DNA of 27,563 bases from Promethearchaeota archaeon. GTDB taxonomy: Archaea; Asgardarchaeota; Lokiarchaeia; Sigynarchaeales; SOKP01. The DNA lies in assembly GCA_016839635.1 (NCBI GenBank), contig JAEOTV010000063.1, positions 1 to 27,563 on the forward strand. The letters are read 5' to 3'. Position 1 is the first letter of the stretch; each line of letters starts with the position of its first letter. Of this stretch, positions 21,628 to 27,563 are shown one piece after another. A program made the translations under genes and the position numbers. The notes under the pieces were generated by a model that had not been told where the DNA came from, did not search any database, and was given only the letters and a program-made list of their open reading frames with translations.

Positions 21628-23869
21628 TTTCCATCAAGTTTGGAATGGTTGAATCGAATAAATCTTTCATTTTCTCTACATTCAGGTTAAAACTATGTGA
21701 TGTTAGTCCTCTAATGCTAATTTCTGGAGTAGTACTTAGGATACCAATTTTTTTAATTTCAATATCAAATTGCTTTGAAATTTTTAGAATAGTGTCATAA
21801 TCATTTGGACCTGTTTCTATTATGAATCTCCCAACAGATTCGCTAAACAGAAATTCATCATCCGTTAATCCATTTTTAAGAGTGCTTGAAAAGTCTAAAA
21901 TTGCCCCTAATTTATTTTTAAAGCACATTTCTGCGATATTAATAATGATCCCGCCCTTACTAATATCATGATTTGCTTTAACAAGATTTCTTTTATACAG
22001 TTCAAAAAGAAAATCCCATGTAGCTTTAATTTTTGACTCATCGACTTTAGGAGGCGTTCCTCCCTCAAGATTGTAAATAACTGAGTGATATTCTGAACCC
22101 CCTAATTCTGCTTTAGTTTCTCCAATGAGAAAGATATCATCACCAGCAGCCTTAAATGGCAAGGTAATAATGTTTTCTTTTCCGTCAATCAACCCAACAA
22201 TCATTATAACTGGTGTAGGTTTAATTCGGGTGTTTGTCACCTCATCTTCGTTGTATAAGGAAACATTTCCTCCTACAACAGGAATCCGTAATGATTTACA
22301 AAAGTCTGCCATACCTTCCACCGCTTTAGAGAAGTACCAAAATGATTCAGGCTTTTGAGGGTTTCCAAAATTACAACAATTTACCATAGCCAAGGGTTTT
22401 GCTCCATTTGCGATAACATTCGCACACTCCTCTACAAGACCACCCTTTGCTCCTTCGTAAGGATCTAGGAAGCAATGTTTAGAATTAACACCCACACTTG
22501 CAGCAATATATTTATCCGTACCAATTATTCTTAAAACACCCGAATCTGCTTCTCCACACTTAATCACCGATCTGACTCCTACTTCGTGGTCATATTGGCG
22601 ATACACCCATTCTTTACTACAAATATTTTCTGAGGCTATTAATTGGTATAAAATTTCATCGAATCCAATTGAAGGTTCTGGTGTTTTTTGCGCAAGCAAA
22701 TCATCTAAGTAATCCGGACGCTTTTCTGGTCTTGCAATGGTAGGGGCATCTGATAATGCCACAGCTGGGAGGTTTACAACGAGTTTATCTCCATCACGAA
22801 CTTTTAGGACTTGAGAATCATCAGTCCTACCGATTACTGCATGAGGAACCTCAAACTTTCTGAAAACCTCCAGAACTTCTTCAAGCCCTTCTGGTTTTAC
22901 TATAAAGGCCATTCGTTCTTGGGATTCTGATAGCATTACTTCAAATGAATTCATCCCAGGTTCTCTGGTGAAGATCTTAGAAAAATCAATATCACCACCC
23001 GTACCGCCATCCCCTGTGAGTTCGCTTAATGCACATGATAATCCTCCGCCTCCCAGATCTTTTAAACCCCTAACATGACCGGTTTTTACAGCCTCAAGAG
23101 TTGCTTCAATTATCATCTTTTTAGTAAAGGGATCTCCGATCTGAACCGCAGGTCTATCTGCTTCTGACATCTCTGTTAGAGTACGTGATGCGAATGTGAC
23201 TCCATGAATACCATCTCTTCCAGTGGAACCTCCCATAAGAATTACATAATCACCAGGATTATACGCTTTACTAGGGGCATGCTTGAAATCTTCAATTGTA
23301 CCCAACCCAATACAAGCTACATTTACGAGACAATTACTTTCGAAACTATCATCAAACTCTACCTCACCACCAATGGTTGGGATTCCTGTACAGTTTCCAT
23401 AATCTGCTATACCTTTTACTACATATTTAAATAACCATTGAGAATGAGCATTTCCTTTCAATCGGCCAAATCTTAACGGATCAAGTAGAGCAATAGGTCT
23501 TACACCCATACATAGCACATCTCTAATAATTCCTCCAATCCCTGTAGCTGCTCCATGATAAGGTTCGATGGCTGAGGGGTGATTATGCGATTCAATTCTA
23601 AATGCTAAGGCATAACCATCTCCTATATCAATAACTCCCGCATCTTCTCCGGGACCTGCTAAAACATAATCGTAATTTTTCTCAGCATCCTCAAATAATT
23701 TTAATTTTGGTCGCGATGATTTATAAGAACAATGCTCGCTATGCATGACATCGAACATCCCTATTTCTGTTATAGAAGGATCTCTACAAAGAGTTTCTTT
23801 TATCCACTTAATCTCAGATTCCTCTAAATCAACGTCAATATCTCCGTCCTCAAGTTTTACTTTCGGCAT
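21623..23869 (-). CDS. purL: phosphoribosylformylglycinamidine synthase II, large subunit
   Basis: The enzyme turns FGAR into FGAM with ATP and ammonia, the fourth step of purine synthesis. Ammonia comes from the PurQ glutaminase, with PurS bridging the complex. At 748 residues it has the length of the small-type PurL rather than the ~1300-residue fused form. Clear blocks are E-H-C-S-Y-K-S-S-R, the A-F-R-I-E-S-H-N-H-P-S-A-I-E-P glycine-loop region, G-A-A-T-G-I-G-G-I-I-R-D and D-L-G-G-G-G-L-S-C-A, plus a second half with V-G-G-N-V-S-L-Y-N-E. Its ATG shares one base with the purQ stop (TAATG), showing translational coupling. The end carries a 20-bp palindrome. Confidence 0.98.
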   Translation of the reverse strand: MPKVKLEDGDIDVDLEESEIKWIKETLCRDPSITEIGMFDVMHSEHCSYKSSRPKLKLFEDAEKNYDYVLAGPGEDAGVIDIGDGYALAFRIESHNHPSAIEPYHGAATGIGGIIRDVLCMGVRPIALLDPLRFGRLKGNAHSQWLFKYVVKGIADYGNCTGIPTIGGEVEFDDSFESNCLVNVACIGLGTIEDFKHAPSKAYNPGDYVILMGGSTGRDGIHGVTFASRTLTEMSEADRPAVQIGDPFTKKMIIEATLEAVKTGHVRGLKDLGGGGLSCALSELTGDGGTGGDIDFSKIFTREPGMNSFEVMLSESQERMAFIVKPEGLEEVLEVFRKFEVPHAVIGRTDDSQVLKVRDGDKLVVNLPAVALSDAPTIARPEKRPDYLDDLLAQKTPEPSIGFDEILYQLIASENICSKEWVYRQYDHEVGVRSVIKCGEADSGVLRIIGTDKYIAASVGVNSKHCFLDPYEGAKGGLVEECANVIANGAKPLAMVNCCNFGNPQKPESFWYFSKAVEGMADFCKSLRIPVVGGNVSLYNEDEVTNTRIKPTPVIMIVGLIDGKENIITLPFKAAGDDIFLIGETKAELGGSEYHSVIYNLEGGTPPKVDESKIKATWDFLFELYKRNLVKANHDISKGGIIINIAEMCFKNKLGAILDFSSTLKNGLTDDEFLFSESVGRFIIETGPNDYDTILKISKQFDIEIKKIGILSTTPEISIRGLTSHSFNLNVEKMKDLFDSTIPNLMEI

Positions 23870-24579
23870 TAAGAAACCCTCTTTTTTATAAATTCTAGCA
23901 TTGATTCAAAAAACAATCTTCCATGCACAGTTCCTCTGGGACTTAAAATCGCTTCAGAAGCACGCTCTGGATGAGGCATTAATCCCAAACAATTACGTTC
24001 TAGGTTACAAACCCCCGCAATGCTCTCTTGTGACCCATTAGGATTATCATCAATTGTGATTTCTCCATTATCACTTGTATATCTAAATACGATCTGGTTA
24101 TTTTCTTCTAGTTCTTTTAGATTATCTGTGAAGTATCTCCCCTCTCCGTGTGCAATTGGGATGTCTAACACATCTCCTACATTCATTTTATTAGTAAATG
24201 CGGTGTTTTTATTTTCTACTCTGATATTCACCCATTTACAGATAAACTTTAAAGAATCATTTCTCAATAAGGCACCAGGGAGAAATTGGGCTTCTGCTAA
24301 GATTTGAAAACCATTACAAATTCCAATTACAGGTCTTCCATCTTTTAACATAATTTTTGCTTGGTCAATTGCTGGACTATGGGCAGCAATGATTCCCGCT
24401 CTTAAATAATCTCCGAATGCAAATCCCCCAGGTAATATCACTCCATCATAATGCGCTTCTTTAAAATGATTGTGCCATACAAGGTCAGTCTCTACTTTTA
24501 TCACATCGTTTAGAACATGCATAGTATCTAAATCGCAATTAGCGCCGGGGAATTGAATTACGGCTATTTTAACATTCAT
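23869..24579 (-). CDS. purQ: phosphoribosylformylglycinamidine synthase I, glutaminase subunit
   Basis: This 236-residue class I glutamine amidotransferase supplies ammonia to PurL. The nucleophile lies in G-I-C88-N-G-F-Q-I-L, and the His/Glu pair in M-P-H-P-E-R-A near residue 210. The start I-A-V-I-Q-F-P-G-A-N-C-D and G-G-F-A-F-G-D-Y-L-R are specific to PurQ. Its first codon overlaps the purS stop by four bases (ATGA) and its stop overlaps the purL ATG by one, so all three subunits should be made in fixed ratio. Confidence 0.98.
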   Translation of the reverse strand: MNVKIAVIQFPGANCDLDTMHVLNDVIKVETDLVWHNHFKEAHYDGVILPGGFAFGDYLRAGIIAAHSPAIDQAKIMLKDGRPVIGICNGFQILAEAQFLPGALLRNDSLKFICKWVNIRVENKNTAFTNKMNVGDVLDIPIAHGEGRYFTDNLKELEENNQIVFRYTSDNGEITIDDNPNGSQESIAGVCNLERNCLGLMPHPERASEAILSPRGTVHGRLFFESMLEFIKKRVS

Positions 24580-24845
24580 GATTTCGATACTTTTAGAATA
24601 GTTAAATTTTGAGTAACTGGATTAAAAATTCGTAGATCATTACACATTTTTTCTACAATTTTTTTAGCTTCATTCTCATCAGCAGCTTTGAGATTAATAC
24701 GTAAAAATTGTCCCGAACGAACATTAGATACAATATCATATCCCTTTTTAGCTAAAAGATCTTTTTGAATAGTTTCACCAACTGGATCTCTTGCTGCTGG
24801 TTTGTTCATTAAAGTTATTTCTACTTCAAAATCTTGGCGAGCCAT
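24576..24845 (-). CDS. purS: phosphoribosylformylglycinamidine synthase, PurS subunit
   Basis: This 89-residue protein is the small dimeric subunit that joins PurQ to PurL. Typical features are E-V-E-I-T-L-M-N-K-P-A-A-R-D-P-V-G-E-T-I near the start, G-Y-D-I-V-S-N-V-R-S-G-Q-F-L-R-I in the middle and a C-terminal M-C-N-D-L-R-I-F-N-P-V-T-Q-N helix and strand. The usual length is 80-90 residues. It is the first gene of purS-purQ-purL, with 218 non-coding bases ahead of it, so the operon promoter probably lies there. No ribosome site is evident. Confidence 0.97.
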   Translation of the reverse strand: MARQDFEVEITLMNKPAARDPVGETIQKDLLAKKGYDIVSNVRSGQFLRINLKAADENEAKKIVEKMCNDLRIFNPVTQNLTILKVSKS

Positions 24846-25063
24846 TTTAGAAAAAAGATGTTGTATATACTTTTATTAATTGTTATTAATTTAAAAATAA
24901 TGCTCCTCGACAAAAACGGTAAGAACTTAATTATCCTCAACTTAAATTAAGCAATTTAGTCAAGTTAGGACCAAAATTTCAAAGAGTATGAATTATGATT
25001 AAAACTAATAATACAAATTAACAATTAGTAATGAACTTAAACTACTTAGCAACTAACTATGAA

Positions 25064-25267
25064 TCAATTATAACCTATACTCATCATTACTGATATTACT
25101 AAAGCAAGCAGACCAAATAATAAAGCATATCGACTTCGTTTGGGGATAAGGGTTCTCTTAAAATCCTCATTTGTTTCATTCTGATAACTATCAACGTCTA
25201 AGATTAGAAATATAAAACTAAGGAGAAACAAAGTGATATCAAAAAATAAAAGAATTAAAACTAACAT
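25064..25267 (-). CDS. small two-helix membrane protein
   Basis: This 67-residue protein has a helix at about 2-23, then a charged loop (D-V-D-S-Y-Q-N-E-T-N-E-D-F-K-R) and Lys/Arg-rich turn, then a second helix at about 46-64. It is a small hairpin membrane protein. I do not recognise it. It stands between purC and purS on the same strand, 39 bases after purC ends, so it may ride on the purC transcript. There is no evidence of a role in purine synthesis. Confidence 0.55.
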   Translation of the reverse strand: MLVLILLFFDITLFLLSFIFLILDVDSYQNETNEDFKRTLIPKRSRYALLFGLLALVISVMMSIGYN

Positions 25268-25306
25268 GATACGATAGAATACAATCTAATATTATTTAAA
25301 TTTTTC

Positions 25307-26290
25307 TTAACTGCTTAAATACTTGGCTTTCTTTAAACTTTCATAAATCCTTTTTTTCACATCTGATATCTCCGCTTGAAACTCTTTTCCTGTAATCTTT
25401 TTAAAGCTTCGCATATATCTTTTTGCTAATTCTATTTTAATATCTTCTGAAATTGGAGGAATATCTTCATCTGGTTTAATATCAGGAAAAATTTTAGGAT
25501 AAGTGTCCATAAGCCATCCTCGAAAGATTTCTTTATCTAATATATCTGGATCATCTCCATTTTCAAACTTTTCGTTATAAGTATCGAGAATCCAAAATCG
25601 AGATGAATCCTGAGTATGGATCTCATCAATAACCATTAATTCTCCTTCTTTTAACCCAAACTCATACTTAGTGTCAACTAATATAAGGCCATTGTTTTCA
25701 CAAAATTTTTGCCCAAATTTAAACAATTTAAGTGCAGCTTCTTCCATTTGTTCATAGATATGTTTTTCAACTATTCCTCGCTTTAAGATCTTTTCTTTTG
25801 ATAGGTAAATATCATGCCCAGATTCTGCTTTTGTTGAAGGAGTAACAATTATTTCATCAAATTTCTGATTTTTTTTCATTCCCTTTGGAGGTAATATACC
25901 AGAAGTGGGTTTTCCTTTATTATAATCACGCCACATACTTCCAGTTAAATAACCCCTTATAACTACTTCGACTGGAACTGTTTTGCATTGATGAACGACA
26001 GATACATTTGGATCTGGAATATCTATAATGTGATTTTTTACAATTTTTTTAGTTTTTTCAAACCAGAAGGATGAAACTTGATTTAGCATTTGTCCTTTAA
26101 ATGGAATGGTAGTTATTACTCTATCAAAAGCACTCAGACGGTCTGTTGCAATGATGATTCTTTTATCTTTCTCTATATAGTTATCTCTAACTTTTCCTCT
26201 ATATAATTCTCCCAAGTTGGAGAAATCTGTTTCATCTAAGGTGTAGTTGAGTTGTTCCTTAATTACATCATCAATATTCTTACTAACCAT
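25307..26290 (-). CDS. purC: SAICAR synthetase (phosphoribosylaminoimidazole-succinocarboxamide synthase)
   Basis: The enzyme joins aspartate to CAIR with ATP to give SAICAR, the step after carboxylation in purine synthesis. The sequence shows L-Y-R-G-K-V-R-D-N-Y, D-R-L-S-A-F-D-R-V, I-P-F-K-G-Q-M-L-N-Q-V-S-S-F-W-F, V-V-I-R-G-Y-L-T-G-S-M-W-R-D-Y, L-V-D-T-K-Y-E-F-G and D-E-I-H-T-Q-D-S-S-R-F-W, all diagnostic. At 327 residues it is the longer form, close to the eukaryotic and some bacterial types rather than the ~240-residue form. It lies upstream of purSQL on the same strand, separated by the two-helix protein and a 218-base gap. Confidence 0.98.
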   Translation of the reverse strand: MVSKNIDDVIKEQLNYTLDETDFSNLGELYRGKVRDNYIEKDKRIIIATDRLSAFDRVITTIPFKGQMLNQVSSFWFEKTKKIVKNHIIDIPDPNVSVVHQCKTVPVEVVIRGYLTGSMWRDYNKGKPTSGILPPKGMKKNQKFDEIIVTPSTKAESGHDIYLSKEKILKRGIVEKHIYEQMEEAALKLFKFGQKFCENNGLILVDTKYEFGLKEGELMVIDEIHTQDSSRFWILDTYNEKFENGDDPDILDKEIFRGWLMDTYPKIFPDIKPDEDIPPISEDIKIELAKRYMRSFKKITGKEFQAEISDVKKRIYESLKKAKYLSS

Positions 26291-26352
26291 AGTAATAAAT
26301 AATAGAAAACGCCATAAAAATTCTAATTATTAACTTAGAAATAAAATTTAAT

Positions 26353-26823
26353 TCAATCTACACTAACTGAAATCCCACACTTATTACATCTTTTTGCCCC
26401 TCGGAACAAGGAATTATCACATTCAGGACAATGATATCTTTTTTCTTCTTCTTCAACCCATTTTTCAGTTCCTATTTCTTTCCATCGTGGTATTGCTCTT
26501 AGAATAACTTTTTTACCAACAGGTATAGGAAAACGATCTATAAATTTACATGGAAAATCATCACATTGATAACAACCATTCAGCTCTTTATTTTGTACAC
26601 AATCTCTGATTGGACATGCTTGACAATATCCAAATATACTCTCTTGGTTTTCTGAGAGACAACCAGTACATTTAATATCATCTACAGATTTTGTAATAGG
26701 TTTGTAGACATCCACGAGTTTTTCTTTAAACTTCATATTATTATCTCTATCAGCGACATGTATAGCACATACACCACAATAAAGCCCACATGGAGCTAGT
26801 AAATCTTTATTTATATTAGTCAT
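26353..26823 (-). CDS. DUF3795 protein with added C-terminal zinc ribbon
   Basis: The protein has about 156 residues. The N-terminal part has the DUF3795 pattern: A-P-C-G-L-Y-C-G-V-C, then C-T-G-C, G-Y-C-Q-A-C-P-I-R-D-C and C-Y-Q-C-D-D-F-P-C, around twelve Cys that could bind zinc or an Fe-S cluster. After a helical linker a separate ribbon follows, C-P-E-C and C-N-K-C (about 132-152). DUF3795 has no established function. A TTG at 26829 is possible, but AGGAGA lies at proper spacing only from the ATG at 26823, and it overlaps the end of the pyrophosphohydrolase gene, so the two form an operon. Confidence 0.88.
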   Translation of the reverse strand: MTNINKDLLAPCGLYCGVCAIHVADRDNNMKFKEKLVDVYKPITKSVDDIKCTGCLSENQESIFGYCQACPIRDCVQNKELNGCYQCDDFPCKFIDRFPIPVGKKVILRAIPRWKEIGTEKWVEEEEKRYHCPECDNSLFRGAKRCNKCGISVSVD

Positions 26824-26834
26824 TTTCAATTCTC

Positions 26835-27215
26835 CTAATTTGATTTCTTATAATATATTCCATTATTAAATTCTTTACTTGAATATTTTTTTTTATTTTT
26901 TTCCATTTTGTTTATAAAAATTTGGCTTAAATCTAGATCTAAAGAATTAGTCAAACTTATAAGATAAATAAATACATCAGCAATTTCATCAGAAATACTT
27001 GTAAGAAGGTTTTTATTTTTCCAGATCTCCTCTTTTGTATAATTTTTAAACAATAATAATTGAGATAATTCTCCAGCTTCGCAATTTATAGCTTGAACTA
27101 AGTTTTTAGGAGTGTGATATTTTCTCCAATTTCTTTCTTTTACGAAATTTTTCACTTCTTCTTTAAAAAATGATATGAAGATATTTTGATCGTTATTCTT
27201 TTTGTTTTCTTTCAT
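26835..27215 (-). CDS. MazG-like nucleotide pyrophosphohydrolase (dCTPase / RS21-C6 type)
   Basis: This 126-residue enzyme should split nucleoside triphosphates to monophosphate and pyrophosphate, clearing non-canonical or excess dNTPs. It has the all-alpha NTP-PPase metal site: E46-x2-E49 (E-A-G-E-L) and E77-x2-D80 (D-E-I-A-D-V). The opening F-V-K-E-R-N-W-R-K-Y-H-T-P-K-N-L matches the dCTP pyrophosphatase (DCTPP1-like) branch. The C-terminal Lys-rich K-M-E-K-N-K-K-K-Y is also typical. It is immediately followed by the DUF3795 gene (about 11 bases to its ATG). Proximity to purine genes fits a nucleotide-pool role, but joint regulation is not shown. Confidence 0.9.
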   Translation of the reverse strand: MKENKKNNDQNIFISFFKEEVKNFVKERNWRKYHTPKNLVQAINCEAGELSQLLLFKNYTKEEIWKNKNLLTSISDEIADVFIYLISLTNSLDLDLSQIFINKMEKNKKKYSSKEFNNGIYYKKSN

Positions 27216-27257
27216 ATTGAATCAAATTAAGGTGTTTAAGAAAAATATATGTAATAT

Positions 27258-27563
27258 TTACTTAAGTTTTCTAATAAAATTACATATTAGTTCATTAACA
27301 ACTTCAGATCGTTGATTGGGCATAAAATGACCTGCCATATCGATAATTTCAAGCTCACTTTGAGGGATCTTCTTATGAAGCTCTTCTGACATCTGTTCAG
27401 GAGCAAAATTATCAAGTCTTCCCCCTATTATTAAAGTAGGACAGCTAATGCCTGATGGATCGTACTCTTTTATTTCATGAATCATACGAAAAATTTGATC
27501 TTCAATTTGCATATGTAATTGGTCTTTTGTTAAATTTAATCCTGTTAAGGAATCAGATAAGGC
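27258..27563 (-). CDS. alpha/beta hydrolase, C-terminal part (cut by window end)
   Basis: The frame is open to the window edge; about 101 C-terminal residues are present and the nucleophile Ser lies outside. The visible part has I-S-C-P-T-L-I-I-G-G-R-L-D-N-F-A-P, containing the acid Asp of the catalytic triad, and I-D-M-A-G-H-F-M-P-N-Q-R-S-E-V-V-N with the catalytic His, then the final helix I-C-N-F-I-R-K. This is the usual end of an alpha/beta hydrolase or esterase. The ATG at 27512 is internal to the fold, not the true start. The substrate is unknown. Confidence 0.85.
   Translation of the reverse strand, partial: ALSDSLTGLNLTKDQLHMQIEDQIFRMIHEIKEYDPSGISCPTLIIGGRLDNFAPEQMSEELHKKIPQSELEIIDMAGHFMPNQRSEVVNELICNFIRKLK

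Noticed and set aside
24925..24950. Inverted repeat CTTAATT and AATTAAG ahead of purS, possible terminator or leader control
   Set aside because: The 7-bp arms are AT-only with a 12-base gap, which is common by chance here; no purine riboswitch features are visible.

Overview
The window looks like a piece of an AT-rich archaeal chromosome, most plausibly from the Asgard (Lokiarchaeia-like) group. The phylum is inference. The supports are: formylglycinamidine synthase split into separate PurS, PurQ and PurL genes; a short NadE with no glutaminase domain; PadR and ribbon-helix-helix regulators; a DUF3795 protein; TATA-like boxes about 25-30 bases ahead of likely transcript starts, several of them nearly leaderless; long Glu/Lys-rich coiled-coil and zinc-ribbon membrane proteins; and Shine-Dalgarno (SD) sequences at only some genes. 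I saw no rRNA, canonical tRNA, CRISPR array, insertion sequence or phage gene.

Left part (1-8.3 kb): a small zinc-ribbon membrane protein, a long acidic coiled-coil protein, NAD synthetase, two unrecognised proteins, an orphan N6-adenine DNA methyltransferase with an inserted Cys4 cluster, a DUF6125/ATC-hydrolase-like protein, a ZIP metal transporter, and a 53-residue ribbon-helix-helix regulator.

Middle (8.3-18.5 kb): a Gfo/Idh/MocA oxidoreductase, a large protein joining an FG-GAP-like extracytoplasmic region to a polytopic membrane region, a likely stress island (PadR and Hsp20 divergent from a ferredoxin-nitroreductase), an orphan methyl-accepting chemotaxis protein, an MFS transporter remnant cut after its third helix, a four-helix membrane protein and an HAD phosphatase. 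Between the FG-GAP gene and hsp20 lies a 72-base segment that folds on paper into a closed multibranch RNA with a TATA-like box at the right distance. It is the best non-coding candidate here.

Right part (18.6-27.5 kb): a two-gene operon that I regard as the best candidate for an undescribed protein system. It encodes a CBS-domain four-helix membrane protein followed by a membrane protein with an RGG-rich and Tyr/Trp/Arg/Pro-rich N-terminus, an extracytoplasmic beta-rich region and two cytoplasmic zinc ribbons. Next come a small Cys-motif protein and a minus-strand block centred on purine synthesis: an alpha/beta hydrolase (cut by the window end), a MazG-like pyrophosphohydrolase, DUF3795, purC, a two-helix membrane protein, then tightly overlapping purS-purQ-purL.
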